From: Limnanthes douglasii subsp. nivea
Taxonomy: Eukaryota; Streptophyta; Magnoliopsida; Brassicales; Limnanthaceae
Direction of reading: 5' to 3'
NCBI GenBank assembly: GCA_036936605.1
Contig: JAUPFV010000003.1
Location: 144,368,997 to 144,432,996 of the forward strand
Length of the DNA: 64,000 nt
Shown: positions 43,381 through 53,570 of the stretch, one piece after another
How positions within the stretch are numbered: the stretch's first letter is position 1
Layout of the letters: the number at the start of each line of letters is the position of its first letter
Notes under the pieces: model-generated
Database searches by the model: none
What the model was told of the DNA's origin: nothing
The model's input: the letters and a program-made list of their open reading frames with translations, nothing else
Program-made: the position numbers and the translations under genes

Positions 43381-44399
43381 AAAATCAAAGACTAATAAAT
43401 AATTTAAAAAAAAAACTTAGATAGCCTAAAACATATATTACTATATTCATGAAATTTTGAAGATAATCTAGCATACCTCGTTGAGACATTCGAGAATCTA
43501 AAAAAATCAATCTAAAGCTAAATCCATAAAAATGCACCTTTGGTATTTGGTCCGGAAAGTTCTTAGGACACGTGGTAAACAAAAAACAGAATAGAAGCAT
43601 ACCCAAAACAACTTGTCAATTTGGCAGAAATTGAGCATCAAAAGAACATACAATAAGTCTAAATTATAACTGGAAGACTAGCATCACTTTACATGTTCAT
43701 ATCATGATCTTCCGCAAGTGTCATCCATTCTTTTATGAGTGCAAATGAACATGAAAGTTTTAGTGGACCCTAATATGTAAAGAGCAATTCAACACCATAA
43801 AGAAGTTCTTGGCCTCCACTAAAGTATTAACCAACCCTAAGATATGACAGATCTTATATTTATACCTAACAATCTTGGAATATGAAGTTAATGCAGTTAT
43901 AGTCAAGAAAGAAAGAAGACAATCTAAAGTCATATATTATGAAAATAAATCTTTATTACCCACATAGATTAGATATTTACAACTATGCTAAATTGCATTA
44001 GCTCTAATAGTTACGGCCAAGAAAATGGGACCATACTGATAATTACAAAACCTTGACGTATCCGTAAGATTGACCAAATACACAATAGAATTAAGAGAAA
44101 ACAAAATCTATTTAGAGTTAAGAATAACAATAAAGGTCTTATGTTTTTGCTAATTTTTAAATGGAATTTTGAATTAAAGAGACCTATCTCACTAAGTGAT
44201 GAGTCAAAAGACACTTGAAAAGTTAGGACTGATGGGGGAAAGTAACAATCAAGACTCAAGAGCATGAATTTACCTCATATCTATAACAAGAGATATACCT
44301 AAACAAGTTAATCAAGTTTGAATATTCAACATCTAATAAAGAATTGGAATATGAAGATGGTATCGTGAGACCTCAACTAGAAAAAAATTATGAAGAAGA

Positions 44400-45022
44400 G
44401 AGGGTACAACTCTTAACAGCTAAAAACCATGTGTGGTCATTGGTGTTTAGTAGTTGTCTTAAAACAGTCTTTGGTAAAAACTTTTGTATTAAAGCAATCA
44501 TTTTTTTACCACTTGTTGCATCTTTCCCCTTTCGCAAGTCACTTAGCCAGATTTTGGCACATGGTAGGTAAACATATTGTTTCTTTCTTGTAATTTTGGT
44601 CATTTCAATTTTCAGACCCAATATACTCATCTCCATATTGTTTTACCATTTACCTTAACTCTTAGCCTTAATATGTATTTTTATTGTTTTGCTATTTACT
44701 TATATTTTGTTTTATCATTTACCATTTAAAATTTAATTTGTAATCATAATCATTTTACCAACCGTATCGCACCTGATTTAATTAATTTAATAGAACAAAC
44801 TCAATAACAAAACCTAACTAAAAGTATCCATTTGGGTTGGGAAATGGTAATTAGCGATGGTATGAGCCATTATGGATTGTATTAGTGGCCTACACCCATT
44901 TGAGATTCGTTATTTTGGAACATTCTATTAAATAAAAACACCCCATTAACATTTGGTGCAAATACAACCAAAATACAATGTCAAGTTATCAAATAAAAAA
45001 TACTACAATTGCCTCATGCGGC
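44400..45022. other. Non-coding interval between E and B
   Basis: AT-rich with several TTTACCATTT-like words near 44640-44760. No gene or element boundary recognised except the GCGGC flank of B at 45018-45022. Confidence 0.5.
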
Positions 45023-45306
45023 TGATAAGGGGATACTCACCACAGATAAAATAGTAGATATATAAGTAGTCAATAGGGAGTAGGACAGAGAAGACAAAGA
45101 GATGCGCTGGTTACAAGATAGGAAGGAATACGAGCATATGCGAGGTTAGACCGAAGGGGAACCAGGGCTGACGAAGGGACATAAGCTGAATGAATAGTAA
45201 AATTGACCAACAATTGATGGGCTAAGATAATATGAGCCAACGAATTCATCGAGCAAGGAATAAGAGAGACGATGGCACGAGATGATAATCAGACTTTTGT
45301 TGAAGT
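45023..45306 (+). repeat. First part of the 5' LTR of element B
   Basis: Aligns with 60580 to about 60865 (shared words include GAAGGGACATAAGCTGAA and CAAGGAATAA). It is interrupted by element C at 45307. Confidence 0.8.
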
Positions 45307-45635
45307 TGATAAGGAAGTAATTCGCCGACCCCAATAGAATAGGAGTTAATTGTAAAAGGAAAAGATAAATATGCATATTATCGTATTTATTATTTACTAG
45401 AAGACAATGTGTAAATAAGGTAGTTTGTAAAGGACTAATTGTGAAATAATAGAAGACTACCAAGGAAATAAATGGGTCCCACCTTCCCCACTATAAAAGG
45501 GAGCCTATTTATTCTTGGTAGGTGGACAATTCTTTAATATATTCTCTTTCTACTTTCTCTCTCTACATTTTGAGCTCTAGTCACATCAGGTCCAAGATCC
45601 AAGATTCCTCATTCTTGTCATTTATTCTCTCATCA
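45307..45635 (+). repeat. 5' LTR of element C
   Basis: 329 bp with a CACTATAAAAGGGAGCC TATA region near 45490. It ends TCTCATCA before the primer site. Confidence 0.8.
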
Positions 45636-45714
45636 TTGCCGCCGTCTGTGGGAATACGTGATACCAAAAAGAAAAAAATTTCATTGAAAATCGTGAATTA
45701 ATCTTAAATAATCA

Positions 45715-46714
45715 ATGACGAAGCAGCTGGGGAGAGGGTCGAGAGAGAGGTGGCCCGAGCCATTTCGCTGTTTGAGGGCGAGGAAGTACCGGGGCGGGAG
45801 TATTACGCGCAGGGTACGGATAAGCAATCAACTCTTATCATGACTAGGAGACAGTTAATGGAAGACATCGCAAAGCTGAACGCTGAAAAGGAGCGGGCTC
45901 TAGATGACAAAAGAATCCGGGAAGGCAAAGGAAAATAGTCGATTGTAGACAACCGTGGAGAAGACTATCCGAGTACAGACCACCGTATCGATGCCCGACC
46001 TGTTCGATATTATTGGGAGCCCCACCCAGATGGGGAGCGGGATGGAAAAGCTGAGCGATACCAAAAGGATCACTGGGGTATTTCTGCTAATTATACTTCG
46101 GGCGATTCGTCGGGAAGAGAATACCGACGCAAGGAAAGACTAAATAAATGCGCGCAAAAGAGAAATTCCAGACGTAATAGGGCACCACGTTCTGACTCAC
46201 CCAAGTTCAAGAAGGGTAGCACCGAGAAAATAACTCCAGTTTCACTTGAAAAAGAGGAGATGTTAACGGGCAGCAAAGAGGAGCGGGTAGTCCTACCCCA
46301 GCTTCAGTGGCAGCCGTCAAATAGCCAGACCCAGGGGTACAGGGTCAATAGCCAATTCATCAGCCCGGGAAACAAAGGATTATATGGAGTTCAGACCGAG
46401 GGGCTCGGCGGCAGTTCTTTTCGATTTGGAATGAATTGGAGAGCTTCACCGTTGTCAGACGAAATATTATCAGACATCGCCCGAAGAGTTTTGACATCTC
46501 TAAATTGGAAAAGTACGATGGTAAAAGAGATATGGACAACCATTTGGAAGCCTTCAAATATTTTATGTTGAGTTTCGATAATGACGATAAGTTGTTATGC
46601 CGAGCTTTTTCGATGACTTTCAATGATCGGGCATCTAAGTGGTACAACCGGCTACCACATGGCTGTATAAAAAAATTTGGGATGTTCTGGGTGATGTTCT
46701 GTCAGCAATTTATG
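45715..46714 (+). pseudogene. Partial gag of element C
   Basis: The Gag domain is recognisable at the end: KSFDISKLEKYDGKRDMDNH, LLCRAFSMTFNDRASKWYNR, CIKKFGMFWVMFCQQFM, matching element A Gag (RFDISKIDKFDGTQDPDDHI, FKGTALKWYNKIP). Upstream frames (45750-45938, 45955-46143, 46260-46571) hold the charged N-terminal part with frameshifts. After 46714 the sequence turns back on itself in an inverted copy, so Gag has no C-terminus, zinc knuckle or protease. Confidence 0.7.
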
Positions 46715-47021
46715 CTAAAGCCGCCCGGTAGCATTCTTTTGCCACTTTCTAGCTGCTTCGCACTTCCCATAAATTGCTGACAGAACATCACCCAGAACAT
46801 CGCAAATTTTTTTATACAACCCTGTGGTAGCCGGTTGTACCACTTAGATGCCCGATCATTGAAAGTCATCGAAAAATCTCGGCATAACAACTTATCGTCA
46901 TTATCGAAACTCAACATAAAATATTTGAAGGCTTCCAAATGGTTGTCTGGATCTCTTTTACCATCGTACTTTTCCAATTTAGAGATGTCAAACCTCTTCG
47001 GGAGATGTCCGATAATATTTT
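46461..47021. repeat. Large inverted repeat of gag sequence (254-bp arms, 53-bp loop)
   Basis: Left arm 46461-46714 and right arm 46768-47021 are reverse complements with about 11 differences (about 96% identity by eye). The right arm encodes the same Gag piece on the minus strand (frame 46702-46977). RNA from either strand could fold into a long hairpin. Confidence 0.9.
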
Positions 47022-47219
47022 GAGAAGGTTTATGTAAGAACCTTTGGTCGGGGATGTACTCTTTCCTACCTCGGTGGCGCGATAAGGTTTTAATGAGGCA
47101 TCCATGGAAACCAATCTTTTTAATCCAATGTTTTGCTTTTAAAATTCGGAAGCATTAAAAGGGAGTCCATTAGCTGACGAGCTAATAGGCAAGTTTTGAC
47201 GATCTTAATCAATCAACGG

Positions 47220-47600
47220 AACCTTTATAGGTTTTTCAGTGTTTAACTGATCTATAGTTTATTCATGACCCTATGGGAAAAAATTCAATTAAACATTGAT
47301 CAACATAACCTTAATAGGTTTTTCAGAGTTTAACTGATCTACATTTTATTCCCGACCCAATGGGAAAATTTTCAATTAAACATTGATCAACATAACCTTA
47401 ATAGGTTTTTAGTGTTTTAATTGATCTACATTTTATTCCCGACCCTATGGGATAATTTTCAATTAAAACATTTATCAACAGAACCTTAATAGGTTATTCA
47501 GTGTTTTAACTGATCTACATTTATTCTCGATCCTATGAAAAAATTTCAATTAAGTATTGATAAACAGAACATTATTTTCGACCCTATGGAAATTTCTTAA
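47220..47600. repeat. Tandem repeat of about 87 bp, roughly 4.3 copies
   Basis: Units start at 47220, 47308, 47394, 47482 and about 47568. Each contains ACCTTAATAGGTTTTTCAG, a GATCTACATTTTATTC word, GACCCTATGGGA and TTCAATTAAACATTGAT. It is AT-rich and non-coding, and lies between the gag inverted repeat and the end of the antisense gene. Confidence 0.9.
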
Positions 47601-47769
47601 CAATGAAAACATTCATGCCCGACCACAAATCGAATTACAAAAGCGTATTGGAGAAAACTTTAAGATGATGGGAAAACTTATACATTTCAAAGCGGTCAGT
47701 TACAAAACAGTCACAAAGGTTCTACAGACCCAAAGGTTACAAAACTTCGATACAAAAAAGGGGGCGAGT

Positions 47770-50507
47770 TTAAGCATCTTCATCCTCAGGCTCAGTCTCT
47801 GTGTCATCCGACTCTTCATCCTCGCAGACTACATCAGATGGACAATCTGCCTCGGGAACATCTAACCACAAGGACCCAAGAGGAAGGTCGGGGAAACGGT
47901 TGTTAAAGGTCAGCACATAAGCAGCATTAGCCTCGGCAGTCTCTTTGTCTGTCCATTTCTAACACCTGTCAGCAAATATAGCGTTGGCATTTTTAAGATC
48001 GGCAATCTCTTTCGCTTTCTTCACCGCGGAGTAACGAAAGAAACGGCTTTGAATTTTCAACACTACCAACTACCCAGCTCGGTCGTCGCGGTGTTTTCTG
48101 ACCCGCACCAAGGTTTTTTCAACCTTTTTCAGCTTTTCCTCCATGAGCCTTTTTGTTGCATCTCCCTTTTTGACCTCCTCTTCAAGCATGGCAATTTTCC
48201 CTTCCACATCCGCCAGCTTCTCGTTTAGCTCTCCTGCACGCCTTTCTTTCATTGCCAGAGGAACGATCATGTTGTACAAAGACAAAGATAACCCGTCGGT
48301 TACCCGCAGAGCAAAGGTATGAGTGCTCCCAGGAACTGACAGCACGGGCAGCTTAGTAGCACTTGATGACGCCCCGTCAGCTTTTTCTGCCTTTGAGAGA
48401 CTATCGTTTTTTTCTCCCAACCTCATCATCGTCGGGAATCACCACAACCAGAGCTCTCTCAGACGGTATGGCTGCGGGAGCGGCCAAATCCCCACCCTTG
48501 ACTTCCTCATATTTCTCAAATAGCCCCGGGATGGTCGTACTATCGACGCGAGCAGAAGGATCGGCATGACCACTCTCCTTCTTTGGGTGTTTTGATTTTT
48601 TGGGTTGGGCACCATCCGCCTCAGCCTTTTCCTTCCGTTTCTTGGTCAGTTCCTCAGACTGGTGGGCTTCATCATCCTCAACAATAACTCCAGCCCCTTG
48701 TTCTACAGCGTCGGCCCTCGCGGTCTTGACATTCGCCAGCTCGGCATCCTCGTCTGACTTGGAACGTTTGATGGGTGCCTTATTACACTTTGGAAGGAAC
48801 AGGTGCGCGTCGGGCGCATCTGTCTTGGCAACCAAATCCACCAAGCTGGGTGGTTGGCGCAGCTGCTCCAAGGTGAGCGGTCCATAAGAGCAATGCCATA
48901 GGTTGCTCATGATCAGATTCGTATTCTTGAAGGCCCGATGGAACGCCCGACCCCAGTTCTTCCTAGCAAAGTCCTTCAAAATTTGGAAGGTCACTTTGCC
49001 AGCTTTGAAGTAGTCCTTAATCAGCTCCTGGGTAAACTCCTTTGACACTGCACAAATGGCTGGTTTATTAAAATAAAATAATAATATATGAAATTGGATT
49101 ACCATCGGGAACTCATGTTCGCAGCAACTACCTCGGGTTCTCCTTAGTATATGGGCGATCGTCTTCTCAGCAGCCACTAAGGAAGACAAACCGATGCTTC
49201 CATCCCTTGTCGCCCTCAGGAAATCGTTTACAAGCTTCCAGGTGTTGGCTAAGGAAGAGTAGAAGAAAGGTGATTTTTGGGATTTAGAGAGCCCGGACAT
49301 GGCGATATACTCCATCATCGGCATAGCCTGACCCGATAGGCGAGAGTCCATTATGCATGACATCAGCGTATACCACGCGTTAGGTGTTAGCTGTGAGGGG
49401 TAGATGCCAATTGTTTTAATATACAGAGCGATCTTAGGGTCCAGAGGAAACTTGAGGCCCGAGTTGAAGAGTTCTGTAAAAATGACGATCTCTCGCGATC
49501 GAACGTGCACGGGCGTCTCACCATGAACGGGGAAACGTACTGTGATGCACTCCGGGATCTCCCACCGGATCAGAAGCTCTGCCTGTTCCGCGAAAGAGAA
49601 GTAAAGATATTTGCCTTTAAAAAGGGAAATAACGTTGCCAAGGTCCCTTGGCAGAAGCCGATGGTAATTGGTGGTTATGACTCCTTCAATCACTGCTGGA
49701 AGAGGTTCTTCTGGAGGAGCAGTAGTGGCACCAGCAACGACAACGCCTTCCCCCGCTCCATTTCCTGCTGAGGGATTATTGCCCGAACCAGCTAAGTCGT
49801 CTGCTTCTGGCTCATTCGCATCTTCTATCGGGATAGCATCGGGCATAAGGGAGCCAGCCACTTCAGGATTGACCGACTGGGAAAAAGGCTCTATCAAACT
49901 GGAGCTACTGCCGGTGCGGGGGAGCTTTGATTTATTTTCGAGCTATTGGCGAGCACGCTCAATTTCCAGGTTCTGACGGTCGAGGTCCCTTCGGGAAACG
50001 CCCGAAGGGGTACATGCAGTATTGACACTCGTTCGGTACCCTTGAATGGTGGGAGTTAGCTGGACTATTTTGGGAGAGGTACCCCCGCAGCTGAAGTAGA
50101 GGTGCTGGAATCTCCCATTGAAAGGAACTTAGTTTTGCGTTAGCGTCTAGGAATAAAAGGGGGTAAGCTGGTAGGAGAATTTACCGACGAGGGCGTCAGA
50201 TGGTTGGACTGCGCGATTAGGAGTGTGGAGAGCTGTTGCTGGAGGGGATAACGATGGGCTCAGGGGTTTAAGCACCAACAGGTTCGGGTACGATGAAAGA
50301 TTCAGCAAGAATAGGATTAGGAAGAACAGGGTCGTGGGGCAGAGGCAAGGGTGCGAAAGGCTTTGTGTCAGAACTCCGGATTAATCCCGCAGCTCGGTAT
50401 TCTATAACTCGGTCGCTAATACTAGCCCAATCAATAAACCCAAACGCGTACTCATTCTTCTTCTTTAGTTTCTGTTTTAGCTTCGGGTTCTTTCTCCTCA
50501 TAAACAT
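47770..50507 (-). pseudogene. Antisense accessory gene (Transposase_28-type) of element C
   Basis: ATG at 50507 starts a basic segment containing IEYRAAGLIRSS, matching EEYRAAGLI of the A gene. The main frame (48401-49897) has WEIPECITVRFPVHGETP, FTELFNSGLKFPLDPKI, LTPNAWYTLMSCIMDSRLSG and, after an apparent intron near 49048-49102, SKEFTQELIKDYFKAGK and WGRAFHRAFKNTNLIMSNLW. A frameshift hides WKHRFVFLSG near 49195. A Lys-rich linker follows. The frame then shifts (48070-48429) into a coiled coil (ELNEKLADVEGKIAMLEEEV), two TAG stops, LTFNNRFPDLPLGSLW and an acidic tail ending TAA at 47770. A TATA box lies near 50590. Confidence 0.82.
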
Positions 50508-50584
50508 TGCTTTCTCTCTCTAGAATGGTCAAGGGAGGACTTTCTCTCTATAGAATTTCTTTGAGAGCGATTTTGTGAATGAAG

Positions 50585-50594
50585 TATTTATAGG
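50585..50594 (-). promoter_or_regulatory. TATA box upstream of the element C antisense gene
   Basis: The minus strand reads CTATAAATAC, about 80 bp before the ATG at 50507. The identical ten bases precede the element A gene. Confidence 0.5.
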
Positions 50595-50928
50595 CAGCTT
50601 TCCTTAACCGCTTTACGCATAGGAGAGGCCAAACGAAGAAAAGTAGCGGGAAGTTGAAGAGCCTTTTTGGAGAGATGTGCAGATGAGCACGCTTCGAGTA
50701 AGGGGATGACACGTGTAGATTCCGCCCAACAGAGCACGCCATAAGGTCTTGTCAGGCTAGCATCGTAGGTCTGCACCGGCTAGAACAGATGGGTATGCTA
50801 GATAGGCTCCATACACTCGGTTTTCCTTCCAAGGCCTGATTACCCGTTTGGGGCCCATGGAGAATCTGTTAATCGGGGTCAGTAGCAGACCCATAATAGG
50901 GTCTTTTAGCGTTGAGGGCGATTCACAA

Positions 50929-51096
50929 CCGCACCGGTACCGAGGCAATGTGGTCAGTCGATACCGAGGCATAGTGGTCAGAGGCGTTTCGAAATAATTT
51001 ATTTATCTACAGCCGCACTGGTACCGAGGCAATGTGGTCAGTTGATACCGAGTCATAGTGGTGAGAGGCGTTTCAAAATAATTTATTTGTTTACAA
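50929..51096. repeat. 84-bp direct duplication in element C
   Basis: Two adjacent copies (50929-51012 and 51013-51096) share GGTACCGAGGCAATGTGGTC and GAGGCGTTTC. Each copy itself has two related ACCGAGGCA words. It lies upstream of the antisense gene and before the 3' polypurine tract. Confidence 0.85.
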
Positions 51097-51135
51097 GTCT
51101 TCATTCCCGATGCTCTTGAATACTGGGGGGACTAC

Positions 51136-51336
51136 CGATAAAGAAGTTATTCGCCGACCCCAATAGAAAAGGAGTTAATTTCAAAAAGAAAAGAGAAATA
51201 TGCCTATTATCGTATTTATTATTTACTAGAAGACAATGTCTAAATAAGGTAGTTTGTAAAGGACTAATTGTGAAATAATATAAGACTACCACGGACATAA
51301 ACGGGTCCCACCTTCCTCACTATAAAAGGGAGCCCA
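51136..51336 (+). repeat. Truncated 3' LTR of element C
   Basis: Matches the first 200 bp of 45307-45635 up to TATAAAAGGGAGCC, then runs straight into element B LTR sequence. About 128 bp of the LTR and the right target duplication are missing. Confidence 0.8.
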
Positions 51337-51773
51337 CCTCACTATTACGAAGATGACGCTGATCGAGTACCTTACCGAGGAGAGAGAATAAGAATGGAAA
51401 GGCGCTAGGTCCATTACGAGAATGAGGCCAATCGAGAACTTTACCAAGCAGAGAGGACAATACTGGACCTGTGCTCAGTTTATTACACGGATAAAGCTGA
51501 TCGACCACCTTTCACGTCAAGGGATAGTCAAGGTAGCAGTTTAAAGCCACATTAATGGAACAATTCAAACCACTAATGTAATGGCTATTAATTTGGGTCT
51601 CACGATGTAAATACAGTTCTACGAGTAGTTAGTGGAGTCATATATATTAGTAATGACTTTTAAACAGTAATAGAGGGTATAAATAAGCGTATAAAACATA
51701 AACAATGTAATTTCTCTTCCTTGATAATAAACGTATTATACTTGGCAATTCTCTTTATTATTTGCCCATAACA
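51337..51773 (+). repeat. Second part of the 5' LTR of element B
   Basis: Aligns with about 60905-61342. Shared words include GATCGAGTACCTTACC, GGTCTCACGATGTAAATA and a GTATAAATAAGCG TATA region. It ends CCCATAACA at 51773 and is followed by the primer site. Confidence 0.85.
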
Positions 51774-51775
51774 AA

Positions 51776-51791
51776 TTTGGTGTCATCTGTG
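51776..51791 (+). other. Decayed primer-binding site of element B
   Basis: TTTGGTGTCATCTGTGG follows the 5' LTR by about two bases. It equals the plant Ty3 form TTTGGCGCCGTCTGTGG after CG-to-TG/CA changes. Element C has a similar site, TTGCCGCCGTCTGTGGG (about 45636). Confidence 0.6.
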
Positions 51792-51830
51792 GAAAACTAA
51801 CAAAGCGTTTGATTTCGGAAGAACGATAAC

Positions 51831-53060
51831 CATGGTAGTTACTAGATCAAGGATTTGGAGAGACATTCTAGAGCCAAGCTAGACCGGTGTGAATGTGTCG
51901 CTAAAACAAGACATGTTTCGTCCTATTAGAGCCACTGGCCCAAAGGTTGTTGTTGCAGCCCCTGTGGGACTTGTGGAACCGGAAACACATGTGAGGAAAT
52001 CTATTGTTGGGACCGAACCGGAAATTAACCCACTAGGACTAGTGGTGGCCCCCGTTGTGCACGAAGTCCCATATGACAGCCCGACGGTAATGCTTTCCGA
52101 CAGCTAGAACAGAAGCTTTAGAACCTACAACAGGGGGAACTCATGGTGGCATGCGAGCGAGACACCCGAAAATAGGCCATGCATGATACCTTAGAAAGAA
52201 TGAATGATGCGCTCCAAGCCTTAACTGTTAAGGTAAGAGGAACCAGTCAAGCTAACCATCCTTCAGGGCCTAATTTTAGCCGTGTGAATCGAGGGGACGT
52301 TCTTCCAAGCGTAATGACAAAAGAGAGGGAGACGGAGAGAACGAGATCAAAAATCGCTCCAAGGAACATGAGCCGAGGCAAAAGATACACCACACTCCTT
52401 CAAAGAGGGCCATAGAGGATTCAGATGTTTACTATATCTAGGTAAGACCGAGAATGTGTAATTACACCTCAAAGAATCATCTTTTGCGGAAAAAAATCGT
52501 AAAAGGCCTAGTTACCATAGAATTTCGACATGTTCAGAATGGAAGCTTACGATGGAATTAGCAATCGTGAGAGACACCTTGAACAATTTTGTAACATGAT
52601 GATGGCGTTCCATCCCGATGATGCTATGTTATGTTGAGCCCTCTCAATGACCCTCAAAAGAAACGCAATGGACTAGTTCAGCAGCCTACCCAAAGGATCT
52701 ATTCACGACATTTTTGGCTTATGGAAGGCATTTAGAGAAATTTTTGTTGGTAATAAGGAGCTCAAACGCGAGCGAGACTCGATCATCGACCTCTACCAGA
52801 GGTGAGGTGAGTCCTTAAAAATTTATGTTAAGTGTTTTATTCATCCCATGAATGCCTTGCTAGATCTAGAATAAAACATGGTTCTAGCCTCCTTGAAGAG
52901 AAGTCTTGACCGGCGAGGGGAACTATATGTCAACGTGATAAAAATTCCAATAAAGCTAATGGGAGATCTACTTGCCCGCGCTGACACATTTATACGACTA
53001 GTGATGCTCGGAAAGAAGGCTCACCTCATACACATATTTTTTATCTTAAAGGGGGACTGC
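51831..53060 (+). pseudogene. Gag of element B (decayed)
   Basis: ATG at 51831 (MVVTRSRIWRDILEPS, then a stop). Later, MEAYDGISNRERHLEQF, AMLC then a stop, FREIFVGNKELKRERDSI and VLASLKRSLDRRGE follow the Gag pattern (DGTQDPDDHIEQF, FRRQFVGSKEMR, FRQGLLPGDLAD in A). Several stops. The N-terminal part (51889-52107) is Pro/Val-rich. Confidence 0.65.
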
Positions 53061-53449
53061 TTGACTTAAGTATGACTAATGACGAGCCTCAGCGAGACAC
53101 CAGCCGATGGCCAAAACACTATGAAAATTTGTCCATGAAATTTACCCCGTTGACCGAGGCCATATTATTCATATATGATCGAACGAATAGAAGAACGAAG
53201 TATCAAATTCCATCAGTAATGAGCGCCCCCAGTGGCAAATGATTATAGACATTCGACAGATGAATGTTGGCAACACAGAGAAGAAATTCAGAGCTTGATA
53301 GATAACAAGGAGCTCATCCATATTATCAGGCAACAAGATCACCAAAGACGACCCGAGCAGATGGAAGAAATACACTCGGTCAATGAAGACAAGCCTCGTA
53401 ATGATACATAAGAATATAAAAGAAACCGACAATGGCTATTAACCATTGT

Positions 53450-53461
53450 GGGGGGGGGGGG
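53450..53461 (+). repeat. 12-G homopolymer
   Basis: Twelve consecutive G in the gag-protease linker of element B, near the place where Tat elements usually encode a short Ile-x-x-Ile-x-Gly-Gly motif. Possible slippage site or sequencing-length uncertainty. Confidence 0.8.
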
Positions 53462-53570
53462 TCAGTCTCATGTAACTATCAAAGAGAATTCTAGCAAGGA
53501 AAGACAGTCATAGGTAACTAGTAATATTATCTTCAATGAGAGAGCCCAATCTCCATCTCTTTTCACCATC

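Larger units (their letters stand above)
39850..44400 (+). mobile_element. Decayed Ty3/gypsy (Tat-like) remnant 'E'
   Basis: Order of traces on the plus strand: gag (about 40060-40620), protease (42448-42651), RT (about 43110-43380) and RNase H (about 44000-44400), then the trace ends. No LTRs were found. Every domain is riddled with stops and several are shortened. The order and the style of the RNase H trace (SNNQDSRA, IYLIS) fit a Tat-type element. An unidentified coding-like stretch (40815-41285) sits between gag and protease. Confidence 0.65.
45307..51336 (+). mobile_element. Non-autonomous Tat-type element 'C' (partial gag plus antisense gene), nested in B
   Basis: 5' LTR at 45307-45635 (TGATAAGGAAG to TCTCATCA); 3' LTR from 51136, cut short at about 51336. 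A primer site (CCGCCGTCTGTGGGAA) follows the 5' LTR, and a polypurine tract (GGGGGGGACTAC) precedes the 3' LTR. The interior holds the first part of gag, an inverted partial copy of gag, an 87-bp tandem repeat and the antisense gene. No protease, RT or integrase is present, so it depended on another element. It lies inside the 5' LTR of B. The shared 200 bp of its LTRs differ at roughly 15 sites by eye, so it is younger than B and older than A. Confidence 0.85.

Noticed and set aside
44344..44571. 75-codon plus-strand frame as a separate gene
   Set aside because: Its start (LEYEDGIV) looks like the tail of the decayed RNase H of element E (usual NEAEYEALIAGL); the remainder is AT-rich filler.
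48323..48887. Plus-strand frames over the element C antisense gene
   Set aside because: Shadows of the minus-strand coding sequence (linker region with biased codons).
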